Source of the DNA: Alisma plantago-aquatica
Taxonomy: Eukaryota > Streptophyta > Magnoliopsida > Alismatales > Alismataceae
NCBI GenBank assembly: GCA_963693085.1
Contig: OY856409.1
Coordinates: 1,339,226,915 to 1,339,290,914 of the forward strand
Reading direction: 5' to 3'
Length of the DNA stretch: 64,000 nucleotides
A program made the translations under genes and the position numbers. The notes under the pieces were generated by a model. The model searched no databases and was not told where the DNA came from. It saw nothing but the letters and a program-made list of their open reading frames with translations. Of the stretch, positions 49,620 through 61,287 are shown piece after piece (the stretch's first letter is position 1; the number at the start of each line of letters is the position of its first letter).

Positions 49620-50100
49620 CTCTCAGCCTGATATGGTGTGAAGCACACACGCACCTTTCTACCCGATATGGTGTGAAGCACACACACCTCTCTGCCTGAT
49701 ATGGTGTGAAGCACACACACACCTCTGCCCGATATGGTGTGAAGCACACACACACCTCTTTGCCCGATATGGTGTGAAGCACACACACACCTCTCTTCTC
49801 GATATGATGTGAAGCGCACACACACCTCTCTGCCTGATATGGTGAGCAACACACACACACCTCTCTGCCCGATATGGTGTGAAACAGACACACACCTCTC
49901 TGCCTGATATGGTGTGAAGCAGACATACACCTCTCTTCCCGATATGGTGTGAAGAATACACACACATCTCTGCCCGATATGGTGTGAAGCGCACACACAC
50001 CTCTCTGCCCGATATAGTGTGAAGCACACACACACCTCTCTTCCTTATATGGTGTGAAGCACACACACCTCTCTGCCTGATATGGTGTAAAGCAAGCATA
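49620..50100. repeat. Minisatellite in element A 3' LTR, about 14 units of 35-40 bp
   Basis: The same unit as at 13,290-13,645 (GCCCGATATGGTGTGAAGC plus an AC run), but with about 14 copies instead of about 10, so units have been gained or lost since the two LTRs were made identical at insertion. Confidence 0.92.
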
Positions 50101-51294
50101 CACCTCTTGCCCTATATGGTAAGCATACATACACCTCTAAAGTGATATGGGTAGCAAACATACACCTCTAAACCAATATTGAGTTAAGCATACACCTCTT
50201 GGACGATATGGCGTTGAGCACATATCTCTAAAATGATATGGTGGGTAACCCAATACACTAGATCACAAAAGTGGTAAGGTAATTAATACCCTAGAACATG
50301 TGATGGCCGATACACTAAAGTATGGTGTGGCCAATATCTTCAAGAGAGTTGAGGACGGTACACTCATGTATGGTGAAGTTGATACACCATATGAATGGTA
50401 AGGTTGATACCTTAATGGGTAAGGGTCTGAGGGATATGATGCCTAGATCAATATACAACTAACCCAATACATGTGTTCAACTTGACATACATGATTCAAT
50501 CTGATGCACCTTGTAAAGATGAGGGTAAAACACTCTTAGGAGTGATGAGTGTAACACCAAGTAATGATGTGGTTTGGTTAATACCTTGATAGGTAGAACA
50601 CCTAAAGTGGTTGATAATGGTATATCAACAATGCCTTAACTCGAGATGAGTCTATATCACTTGATGATAGTTGGGTAATTCAAATGTGTGACTTATGGCC
50701 AATACACTACATGATAAATGTGATGTGTTAGTGCATAAAGTATTAGGATGGGATATACCCTAATACAAGATAAGTTGATGAAATTAAGTAAGTTAAAAGA
50801 AATAATGGAAGTGATACATCAAGGCATGATAAATACCACATCCAGCATCTCAAGGTTGATGCACCTTGATTCACCTTAAATCCAATATACTTGGATGAGT
50901 AACACATGAAGTGTGTCATGTCAATTGTTACATTGAGATGTAATGCACTTTGATAAGTGTAGGCTAACATACCTTGAGAAAGTGTTAAGCCAAGATAATA
51001 AAGTATGATGTAATCAATATCCTAGAGAGGATGAGAGAGAAACTCATACTTTGTGTTGATTATCATTTAATGATAAAAGATGAGAATAAATATGTATGAT
51101 TGAATACTTATGATATCAATGTATGCTTCTAGATGTGTGGAGCAATGAATTAGGGTTTTAATTAATAATATGAACTTGAAACCCTATTTGTCCATAAAGG
51201 GAAACCCTAACCCCAATAATGGGAAAGTTGTATTTCTCTTATTACATAAGCCTTGTAAGGCATGTTAAATACTTGTATAACAAGTATAATGAGT

Positions 51295-51500
51295 TATGGC
51301 CTTGTGATCCATATGAATAAGTTGTTTCCTAGTGAGAGGTGACAAGATGTGTAATGGCCTTGTGAGCCATGTGAATAAGTTGTTGCCTAGTGAGAGGTGA
51401 CAAGATGTGTAATGGCCTTTTGAGCCATGTGAATAAGTTGTTTCCTAGTGAGAGGTGACAAGATGTGTAATGGCCTTGGAAGCCATGTGAATACTTGTGC
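51295..51500 (+). repeat. Tandem repeat of about 59 bp in element A 3' LTR
   Basis: Counterpart of the array at 30,782-30,990, again with three and a half units beginning ATGGCCTTG. Confidence 0.9.
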
Positions 51501-53161
51501 AACAAATGAAATGAATACCTTGGTTTGAGGACCTAGAGGTAATGATTACCTATTATAGAAGTAACAATGTTATGTGATGATCTAAGGGATTGAATACCCA
51601 GATCCAGTAATCATGATAATGATTATGTGAAGGGATGAGAATTCCCAGTAATGTGATAAGGGACTAAGATCCCAAGTATCATGTGTTTTAAAGATTTGAA
51701 AAGTATGTGATATATGTATTACACCTTTCTTTGTAGCATTTGTTGTGATTAATGATGATAACTTGTTTGATGCTAAAAGAATGTTGTAATGCACGTAATA
51801 TATCACTAGAAACCATAAAATGTTGCCCTGACCATAGATCCATCAACATCGGGATTTGTTGAATGGTGAAATGGGTTCCCCACGACATAACTCAGAGTGC
51901 ATACTTTTGAGTATGTGGGGGCGTAAGTACGGACGACCAGATGTGATCCAATCCCCTTATGAACTCTAAATAAATCGGGATTTGGCTATATGTCATATCC
52001 TAGATTGAGTGCGACTTTGGTCGTAGACTCTATGTTGAGCATAGTGAACTAGTCCGTGGCTCAGAGTATGGTTCTTCTATCACCATGACTCAGTAATTTC
52101 ATAATTGGGGACGGTTGTTAGTAGATGTTTCCCCTAAGAGAGTGCAGTTGATGTTGTAGCTCTAAGAGAGGATGCCTACGTACCCTGGCACATCTATTTA
52201 CAACCGACACAAGATGTCCTGCTAAGCTTAAGTGGTCTCGTACTGACCGAGACAAGTGAGGTCATGGAAACCGACTGTTCCATTGACCTTGTATGGTACC
52301 GATTTTGACTTCTTAGTGGTCAGTTGGAGTATGAGCGGTATACCTCATCTCCTCAGGGAATAAGTGTGATTGTAAAATGTAATCAGTCGTGTAGCATATT
52401 TGCTTAAGAATTGAATACCAAAATCATTGGCTGATGTTACATTTCTTTTATACATCTTAGATGGATAGATGTTATACATGTTCTTCATAATCAATCTAAA
52501 ATGAATAAGATGATTTACTGCTTTATCATATATAGCTGCAATGCTTCAGAAAATGATATTGCTCTCTCTGATTAAACAATGATTAAATCCTTCTTATTAA
52601 TGAAAAAGAATCCTCTGGTCAGTTTATAAATTCTTAATCTATGATAATAATATGGTCGGAGGAGAGTTATATCTCTCGTTGGGACAATTTTCTAACCCCG
52701 TGGGATCCACATTTTTTAGGTGGACATGCCCGAGGTGGCGAAGATCTTTCTGCAGAGGAGGAACAACAACTGAGGCAACAGTGAAAACTCAAGTTGAGTG
52801 TACTGTCTGTCATGTCTTGTAGATAGAAGTCCTATGTGTCGTCTCTGTACTCTCAGGTCCTTGGAGTTGGTTTGTACTGGTTTCATGAATGATCTAAGAT
52901 TTTGGTTTGAATGCCTCGAGGTTTTATGTTGCTCAAGTATGTGTTTTGATAGAGCAACTATTATTTGTTGTCCTAAAGATGAGATGGTGTACAATGTAAT
53001 CATGATATGTATGAGTTTTGGATCTTTCAGTAAGAGTTTTCTGGAAAAGGATCTCCTTGCAAAACAGTTTTAAATTTTAGTGATTTTTGTTAATCCGCTT
53101 ATTATGTTTATTCTGCTTAATTAGTAACGATTTGTTTGTCAGTTTGATGATGGTCGTTTCA

Positions 53162-53166
53162 GTTAG
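53162..53166. repeat. Target-site duplication GTTAG, right of element A
   Basis: Exact repeat of 11,500-11,504, placed directly after the terminal CA of the 3' LTR. Confidence 0.9.
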
Positions 53167-54150
53167 AGTAAGTAAACGTGTTATTCATGTGGACATCGTG
53201 TCCCCAGCCATGCAAATAAAAATGGTTATGTTAGAGTAAGTAGCACTTAGTTTATTATATGTCAAATAAATAATACTTTAGAAAACATTAAATAATAATC
53301 AAATCCTTTCCTTAGGATTTATCTTTATCTTTATTTCTATGTGAAATTTACATTATTATCTTGAATTGAATATGTCACACTTCATCCTTATATTTCTCTC
53401 ATAGAGATTACTTTTCAGGAAGGCTAGCCTGCTCCTAAGAGCTCATTGCTCCCATAGAGGTTATACACCCAAGTTCTCATTGCTAACACATAGCTTATGT
53501 AAAAAGGGGAGTTATTCTGGGAAGGAACAATCATAATTCATCCATCATATACTTAAGATTGATATTGAGCATAAATACTTAAAACACTAAATTTGACTTA
53601 GAAATCATGTGTATGTTGTGATGTTAGTAATAATGAGAACCATAATTTGACTCATGAGCAAATATCTTGACAACATTCATCAAAATATATACTTGATGTC
53701 ATCATAATAAATTCTCATATATATATATATAACCATATAAAATTCCTTCTTACCTATACATGATAACCTAAAGTGCATGTCCACTTACCAATGAGGCAAT
53801 AATTCATATAAGTTCTCCTGAGGTTTGTAGAAACCCTAAAGTCTTGAAATAAATATAAGTTTCATTAATTTCCATCTTAATTAACATTAGCCCTAATCTA
53901 GGTCTTATAGGAAAACATGGTATGAGATGATTGAATTAGGTCTTGAAAACTAGAAAATTGAGTTCCTTATTCAAAATCCTTTCCACATCATATTTAAGTT
54001 ATTTTTTTTGTAATAATCGATTGATTTATTATGAATGTTGAAGATCTAACCAATGCAAAAACTAGATAAATACATGTATATATATAAATATATATATAGT
54101 AGGCCGAATGGTCCTAGATGAGGTGGTTACAAGATAGACACATGGACCAT
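53167..54150 (+). repeat. LTR, family B, right part of the copy split by element A
   Basis: Continues the family B sequence broken at 11,499. Ordered similarity to the reversed copy includes the block TCATTGCT...ATAGCTTATG (53,480-53,510, paired with about 6,897-6,925) and GGGAAGGAACAATCATAATTC (paired with about 6,860-6,880). The GAGGTGG...ACAACATGGCTCAG block near 54,115-54,180 pairs with 10,810-10,850. The end position is approximate. Confidence 0.65.
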
Positions 54151-56144
54151 TCTTTCTCAGCAAGGCACACAACATGGCTCAGATAACACTTTTAAAAAGT
54201 TCCAAAACTACCCATGTCTTCATGCGGCATGCATAAAACATACAGTCTGCATTGTTTGATAAGAACCAACAATGAATCAGTCCTCTGAGCAGTCTCACTC
54301 CAAAGAGAAACCTATTATATATGATCAACTCTAGTCAGACATAGTGCCAGCTGACTTTGGCATCATCTCTGGTGAGTTCATGCGGTCAGAAAGACCCCTT
54401 GTACAAGACCTGAGGTGATCATAAGAACACCACTCCATCATGGTTGATCCATGGAGGGATGGTAGAGAAATCTGAGAGACCAATGCTCTATGCAAATTGA
54501 CACTATGGACAAATTCAAAACCTAACAATAGAGCTAAGAACATAGAAAATAATACAAACGACAAACCGTATCCTGGTATTGACTGTGTGATCAAAATAAA
54601 GTGAAAAGGGGGAAAATGAATTGGACACCTCTCCAGAGAAATTAAGGGTGCTACAAGCTTCCATGGATGTAGTGGATCCAAAAGAAAGGCTTGTCATTGT
54701 TGTGACAGCTTCCTCAGGTGTAACACATCGTTGGAGGTAAACAAGGTGACCTTATTAGAGGGTACAATGTCCAAGCAACTGGGAGAAAAGGAGCAATGGA
54801 TTTTGGTTTCTCCATTTCTCTTGACACCTCTTGGGTGCTTATTTATATATGGGAGTGTTGGTTAACTCTCTGATGGTGGGGGTCATGGTTGAAGAAGGAT
54901 TCCCGGTACTTTTGGAGTCACCAGGGCATGGAATCCCAACAAATATGGGATGAAGCTACTCAGAGAGGTGAGATTTTAATGTGTGGAGGATTAGCATGGT
55001 ATTTTCCTATTCGGGGTGGGAGATGAGAGTCTAAGGGAGGTCAGGATACTATTTGTGTTTGGATGAGAATTCTACTAGGTGAGGAGATGACTTAGGGGTT
55101 GTGATTGGATCCAGGGCTGAGAGACCAGCCTGGGTAGGTATCCTAAAGGCTATATGTCATATAGACCTAGGTTTTAGTGTAATATGGATTACATTATCTA
55201 ATGATATTAGAGTTTTTTCTTTCTAATTTAAAATGACTCAACAAGGGTTTTTATAATTTAATGAAACTTCATGTCCTAGGTAATTAGGAGTTATGGAATC
55301 CAAAAATCTAGTTTACTTCTTTTAGAGACACTAATATTTTTCATTGATTTTTTTAAGTCAACATGTATGTAATCACCTAGGACTATTAAAAAAAAATTAG
55401 GGGTTCATACTTTGAATAAAGTCAACTATTACTGTAATGAACTTGTATAAGTTATATTGGGCCAAAATATTCACATTTAATGGGTCAATTTCAACATGAC
55501 CATCAGATGTTACTTATTTTTCAAAATGGGCTATAGTGTGTTTAACCAAATTACCATATGACCCTTAATGTTCGAACCTTGATAACTTTTTAAGAGTGTG
55601 TAACATACTCGAATATGAGTATGTAGCTTAATTTTCCTTTTCTTAAGTCCACCCTAAATTATATGAGTAATAAATCTTTTTTTCCTTAAATTAGATAAAC
55701 ATGAGTAAGTGGATCTAAGAAAATATAATGACAAATAAACTTATCATATAATATTAATGACTAAATTAATAAATGGAGTGATCAATTCAAGATAAATTAT
55801 ATAAATTCACCGATTAAGTAGAGTTGACCGTAATTTGTTGATCCAAAAGCGCCATTTGTCTAATTGATAAAACATATTTGATAAATATGAAATAATACAT
55901 CAAATTAATTAATAAAGGCATTAAATTTGTAATGGAGTACCTAGCTTAGAAGTAATTAAATTAAAGTAGCAAATGTTACTAAAAGATGAAATTAACATTG
56001 AAACTGGATTCCTCATGTCTTATTTAACCAACATATCAAATTTCAGGTCAATATGACTTTTTTTTTACTACACATTTAATTGGTCTAGATTAAATATATT
56101 CAATGTATCACTTCACTTTAGTGAATCAATTAAATTGATTTTGT
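54151..56144. other. Unassigned DNA
   Basis: Minus frames at 54,331-54,681 and 54,515-54,697 overlap and show no motif I know. The second encodes a hydrophobic C-terminal half. The part from 55,150 to 56,144 is AT-rich and featureless. This could be the interior of the decayed family B element or another old repeat. Confidence 0.35.
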
Positions 56145-57840
56145 AACGCAAAGCGTTACTTCTCCTTCACCTCTTCACGACGCATCCTGCGTTTTTCTGC
56201 GGACTGCGAGAGGCAGGTAACCGGCGCCCCTTTTTCTTCCTCCCTCTTCTCTTCCGTTTCCTACCTCGTAGAATGTCAACTTGTAGCCGGCGGCCGCTCT
56301 TTCCCCCTTCTCTGCGTCTCGCCATCCTCTCTTCCCTTCCTCTTCCTTCTACAACCCATTGCTAACCCTAGCCGCCATGTACATATTCACCCTCTCCCTG
56401 ACCACAGCAACCCGTCTAGGCCTCTCCAAGTAGCGCCCAACCACAACCATCGTGATGCCTGCAACCATCACTTACCACCCTCGACTTTGCCTTACACCGC
56501 TGTCGGCTTGTTCCCCTCGACCCTGACTTTGTTCCTGACCCTCAGACCTCGACGCTCGATTGCCTGAGCAACCCCTATGGGTCGTGACCCCTTCTCCTGC
56601 CACCAGCACTGGCGGCGGCAGGGGTCACCCTGCTTCACCGCGGTGTCACCCAGGGACTGCCTCAGGTCCGGCGGGTGCCAAAGAACCTCAAAAAGCTTGC
56701 CTTCTTCTCTAAGATCATCACCGAGATCTGTAGAGCAATCCCCAGTCGACGGACATAGGAACATTATGGAAAACAGAACTGCAACAAAGACCTGTAAAGC
56801 CACGATGGCTAGCAGACTTGAAGCAAACTCCAATCACCGCCGATCCCCCATATGACTGTCATCTGCAGATCACCGTTTGACAGATGATTGTTCCGCAGCC
56901 TCAACGCCGCCCTCTCGCAATCATCACACTGCCGCCACCCTACTTCCCCTTCTCTTATCCTTCCTCAAAATTCCTTAAACCTGGCCGCCCTTACCAGTTC
57001 CTCCGTTGCACCGTCATTCACGGCCGCAGGGCATCGTCACCAACGCTGATGGCCACCAAAAAATCGTCAAGACGTTGATACCTCCTCTACTAGTTCTGCG
57101 GGCATGATTTCATCTTCAGTCATGACAACAGGTGAACTGCCACTGGCTATTGGTGGGATCAGACATGGCTCCATCACCTCATTTGGACAATTACGCCACA
57201 GTATTCCTCATCCTTCTTCTGTCTGCAGCCAACAAGAGCACGACCAGTAGCCCCTATTCATACTCCTACAATCTGTTCTTCCTCCTATCCTATGATGACC
57301 TATGGTTCCGTTAGCAACCCAGTTACGATCAAGGTTGTGACTAGCAGTATCTCCATTGGCCTCTAGCCTTCTGTGTGCTTTTCTTGCTCTACCTCCATCT
57401 TCTAGAAAATCAGAAACATTGGGGATCAGCAAGTAGACGACCACTAATCTGAACTTTACAAAATCTGAGACACACCTTCAATCATCAGAGCTTCCTCCCT
57501 GGACTCTAGCCTCTTGTACAATGCATATAGGTCATGGCTGACCAAAAACAAGAACCTGAAGCATCATACCTAGATGCAGGCCATTTACAACAGGATCGGC
57601 TGTTGGTGGAGGTCCAACCCTAGTCTGAGCTATGATCTAACTTGGAAGATAGAAGGATTGAAACTGACATTATGGTGGCCAGCGACCATACTGAAACTCA
57701 CCATATCCAATCAAAAGACCGGTCCATGGAGTCTAGCATGACTTGTAAGTCAAAATACTCACCTGTTCATTACCTTTCTATTCCAAGTATTAGAAAACTA
57801 GTCGATGCCAATATATTGCTTCAGAATAGATAATATACTG
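56145..57840. other. GC-rich island with exon-like fragment
   Basis: Composition rises sharply at about 56,145 (ACGCAAAGCGTT) and stays GC- and pyrimidine-rich to about 57,500. Frames on both strands (56,492-56,833 minus; 56,577-56,855 plus; 56,884-57,078 plus) show no domain. From 57,535 a plus frame beginning MADQKQEPEASYLDAG has in-frame stops, continues in open form at 57,642-57,833, and includes a perfect splice-donor sequence GTAAGT at 57,744. It looks like a leader and first exon of a decayed gene or of a transposon that captured one. The product is not recognised. Confidence 0.35.
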
Positions 57841-58167
57841 GGTGAATTAGTATCTCAATCTTAGTCTTTGTCAATTACTCAGAATATTTTGTTGGTTAGC
57901 TCTATATCATACTAAAACAAATACTAGTAAACTAATACATAGTCAGATGATGGTGATGATTAAAACCAATGGGTTTGAGACTACAATCTAATTATGCAAT
58001 AGATCAAGTTCTTTGATGGAATTCCCAAGTACCTACCATAATAATTCATGTGATAGAGCATGTATTCATAATAACATGATTGCCTTTCATTAGAATCTCT
58101 CATGTAACCCCACCATGATGATGTAGTTAATACTAATATCTAATATATGATATGTGATGATAATCAT
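57841..58167. other. AT-rich DNA, nothing recognised
   Basis: No gene or repeat boundary is visible. It may already belong to the reversed family F repeat. Confidence 0.4.
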
Positions 58168-58348
58168 AAATTTTAGCTATATATAACTTAGTTATATTGA
58201 TACACCATAATGGTTGGATAAATGAATTGACTATGAAGTACTTGAATTAATGCAAAGAGAGACAATGTTAGAAAGAGAAAAGATCCAAGAATAGTTATTG
58301 AGAAAAGGACCCCGATTACAAATGTTAACAAAGAATAGCTTGAATCAT

Positions 58349-58440
<92 letters not shown>

Positions 58441-58777
58441 CCTTATGTAAAAAGACACACATATGCGGGTATCCCTAAACTTTAACTTGGCATTTAGGCA
58501 TTTGATCTAGAGTTAGATATACTTTCAACCATAAATGGGTAATTGTGGACTAATGTGTGTATATGAAACACTTTTAGGTGGAGAATGATGAATGACAAAT
58601 TTTAGCTATATATAACTTAGTTATATTGATACGCCATAATGGTTGGATAAATGAATTGACTCTGAAGTACTTGAATTAATGCAAAGAGAGACAATGTTAG
58701 AAAGAGAAAAGATCCAAGAATAGTTATTGAGAAAAGGACCCTGATTACAAATGTTAACAAAGAATAGCTTGAATAAT

Positions 58778-58821
<44 letters not shown>

Positions 58822-58983
58822 CCTTATGTAAAAAGACACACATATGCGGGTATCCCTAAAATTTATCTTGGCATTTAGGCATTTGATCTAGAGTTAGATA
58901 TACTTTCAATCATAAATGGGTAATTGTGGACTAATGTGTGTATATGAAACACTTTTAGGTGGAGAATGATGAATGACAAATTT
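58168..58983. repeat. Direct tandem duplication of about 0.4 kb, each copy with an (AT)n tract
   Basis: Copy 1 (about 58,168-58,596) and copy 2 (about 58,597-58,983) both start ATTTTAGCTATATATAAC and end GAATGATGAATGACAAATTT, and are nearly identical outside the AT tract. The AT tract is about 88 bases in copy 1 (58,351-58,438) and about 42 in copy 2 (58,780-58,821). Smaller differences include ACACCATAATGG versus ACGCCATAATGG. Confidence 0.95.
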
Positions 58984-60184
58984 CACCCGTAGTGATAGGG
59001 TAGTCATGAAGATCAGGTATGTACTCCTCCCTATTCATAACTGGGCATTATATTACTAAATCTTCCCATAATGAGGCAACTCTTGGATTACTTGTTTTTA
59101 TTTTTACTTGTTGAAATGTCATATCCTCTCCATGGTGACTTGTTGTTATTCTCCTGAAATTGTTATTATCATGTTGAATTGGGTCAATGACCCCACTTGC
59201 TTGCTTATTATACTTAGAAATGTGAATGGTGAATGTAAATTGTCTTGCCACCCTATTTATCCATGTTAGGTAATTCGATTGATTTAACTATCGTAGACGC
59301 TTATGCGTTTCCATTAGGGCGCGCTACTTCTGCCTGGGGTGTGCTACTTCCACCTTTTTATATACAGAGGCATTCTACTTCTGCCTAGGGTGTGCTACTT
59401 CCACCCATTTTACTTAGGTCAATGACTTAGTGGTGTCATGGCCCTACTATAGTTACTTTAGTCCAATATATCTGCATGTAAATATTTGTTGTGATATTGA
59501 TGGCTGATTATGGCAAGAATCGTTGTTTAATGATTTACTATATTGCCTCATTCTTTTGAAAATTCTTTCTCTTGTTACTTCTCATTGAAACTTACCTAGC
59601 TTTAATGTCCCTCTCTTTGATGGGAACATCTTACTTTACTTTTGGAATAAATAATGGCCTAGTCAATATTCTAATGTACATACTCAGCTTTTACTGACTC
59701 ATACTCTTTTGTTTCCTATTTTTCTGGGTGTTCCCTCCACCCAGGTTTAGCTGCTTTAAAGGGCAAAGATGCGTGATGATTGTAAGCTCTTTTGTGAACA
59801 TAAGGATAGCTTGAGGCAACCTTGTTATCCTCTGCATATGGACTTATGTGTATATAGATGTAACTTTTTTATTTTATGTACTACCCTTAGGGTGAGAAAG
59901 TTATGTACATGGGATTATCTTATAACTTTGTAAATAGTTATGTTTTCTGTTGCTTAATTGTTTTATGGCTCATGCTTGTACCATTGAGTGGGCCCACTAT
60001 CGAGTCCCTCTCTTTATAGAGTGTATTTGATTTAGTCATCATCTAATTATATATAACTTTGAGTCACACCTTAGTTAAGTACATATTTGGGTATGACTTG
60101 GGCACTTTATGTTCAAAATTTAGGTAGGGTTTTAGGTTTATATGAGAACCTATTTTTATGTTCAATAAAATCGGGGGTGTTACA
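58984..60184 (-). repeat. LTR, family F, reversed copy
   Basis: The minus strand begins TGTAACACCCCCG at 60,184 and matches the window's first 1.4 kb in order (see that entry). Upstream on the minus strand the phrase TTTTTTGTAAGGATGACAGG resembles the polypurine end of a Gypsy interior, so this is probably the 3' LTR of a minus-strand Gypsy element whose gag is at 60,380-61,160. The tandem duplication at 58,168-58,983 probably lies within or beside its far end. Confidence 0.65.
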
Positions 60185-60379
60185 ATCCTGTCATCCTTAC
60201 AAAAAATTTGTATCAAAATTTTGATATGCTACCCACCTCAGGATTTTTCTTATTTCTAATTTACAATACTCAACATGTATTACCATCTAAATAAAAATAG
60301 AGTTAGGACTAAATCAAACATTCTTTGTTACCATCTTCCTCCTCATCATCAATCATTGCAAAGATTCTTGCTTGTTTTT

Positions 60380-61160
60380 TCTCATTATTATGGTTTAGGG
60401 TTTTGTCTTGCATCATTCATTGCTTTGACCTTGGGGCATTCAGGCTTCTTGTGATTTGGGTCCCCACAAAAGTACAAAACTCCTATGCCAAACCGACATA
60501 CCCACCATGCAGGTTGTTGCAGTTCAAGTAAGGTTTCTTGACATGTGGTTCTTTTAGAGCTCTTTTCTTCTTGTCATTATGACTATTGGAGTTGTTATGG
60601 GAATGGTTGTCCTTCTTCCATGTTCTTCCTAGGTGAACTTCTAATTCTAGAGAAACATGTAGAGCACCTTTTAAGGTGTTGTGTCCTTGGTTAGACAATG
60701 AGAAGATAATGTATAATTTGAGACCCCTAATGAACTTCTTCACCTTGCATCGCTCATTGTAACCATGACCATACTTCTATAAAATTATGAACTCCATGGT
60801 ATATTGTGTGACTGTGGTGTCTTTAGTTTGTTTGAGTTTGAGGAACTCCTCTTCTTTCTTCTCAAACATGGCCTCAAATATGTAGTGGTCTCGAAAGGAT
60901 TGTGAGAATTCCTCCCATATGAGTGGAGGATCATTGGCTTCTCACGATCCTAGCAAGTTATCCCACTAAGTCCTACCTACACCTTTGAGCATGTGAATCC
61001 CAAAATGAACCCTGGAGGGGTCAGGGCAATGTAGATCATGGAAACAATGTTCCATGCTTTGCAACCATCTTCTAGCTTTTCCCACCACATATAAAACTTC
61101 CTCTCTTAGAAAATGAGCCATCCTTTATCTTTAGAAATTCAACCAGATAAAGCTTAGGGT
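60380..61160 (-). pseudogene. Ty3/Gypsy gag remnant
   Basis: The minus strand shows the retrotransposon gag domain in changing frames: an HFLREE...W block near 61,060-61,120, then WEEFSQSFRDHYIFEAMFEK (about 60,870-60,925) and the EEEFLKLKQTKDTTVTQYTM block after it. The longest frame (60,483-60,743) holds KKFIRGLKLYI and SNQGHNTLKGALHV. In another frame a half zinc knuckle, CGDPNHKKPEC, lies at 60,436-60,468. Protease and polymerase are missing: only about 190 bases separate the gag from the family F LTR. It is broken by several stops and frameshifts. Confidence 0.88.
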
Positions 61161-61287
61161 TGGCTAGTTGATCCTATCCTCTTCCCATGACAATGGAAAT
61201 GGACACGACCATGACGTCAAAGGTCACCATGGGAGTTTCTTAACATGTAGATTCTCATTGGTTTCCTATGTTGAAAGAATCTATCAT

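Larger units (their letters stand above)
11505..53161 (+). mobile_element. Element A: non-autonomous (LARD-like) Gypsy retrotransposon with giant LTRs, holding three nested insertions
   Basis: Boundaries are TGTAATGACC...TTTCA at both LTRs with GTTAG target duplications. Removing the nested CACTA and Gypsy C insertions leaves a 5' LTR of about 5.2 kb, an internal region of about 2.4 kb (32,650-32,996 plus 45,772-47,830) and a 3' LTR of 5.3 kb. Orientation is plus, set by the TGGTATCAGAGC primer-binding site right after the left LTR. The only coding trace is the N-terminus of a gag resembling that of element C. No polymerase was found, so it would have needed enzymes from a relative. In a hand-aligned stretch of about 110 bases (30,020 against 50,522) the two LTRs differ at 3 positions, so the insertion is moderately recent. 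The assignment to a Tekay/Del-like chromovirus lineage is inferred from the gag similarity and the LTR resemblance to C. Confidence 0.88.
47831..53161 (+). repeat. Element A 3' LTR
   Basis: An uninterrupted 5,331-bp copy running TGTAATGACCCTGACC to TTTCA. It serves as the empty-site reference for the CACTA insertion (near 50,519) and carries the minisatellite and the 59-bp repeat. Confidence 0.95.

Noticed and set aside
49620..50100. CRISPR-like array of regularly spaced repeats
   Set aside because: The units are contiguous and have no unique spacers, the sequence is a plant LTR, and no cas genes are present. It is a minisatellite.
54331..54697. Membrane-protein-like minus frame
   Set aside because: The hydrophobic run is short, two overlapping frames compete, and no family is recognised. 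It is described only as unassigned DNA.
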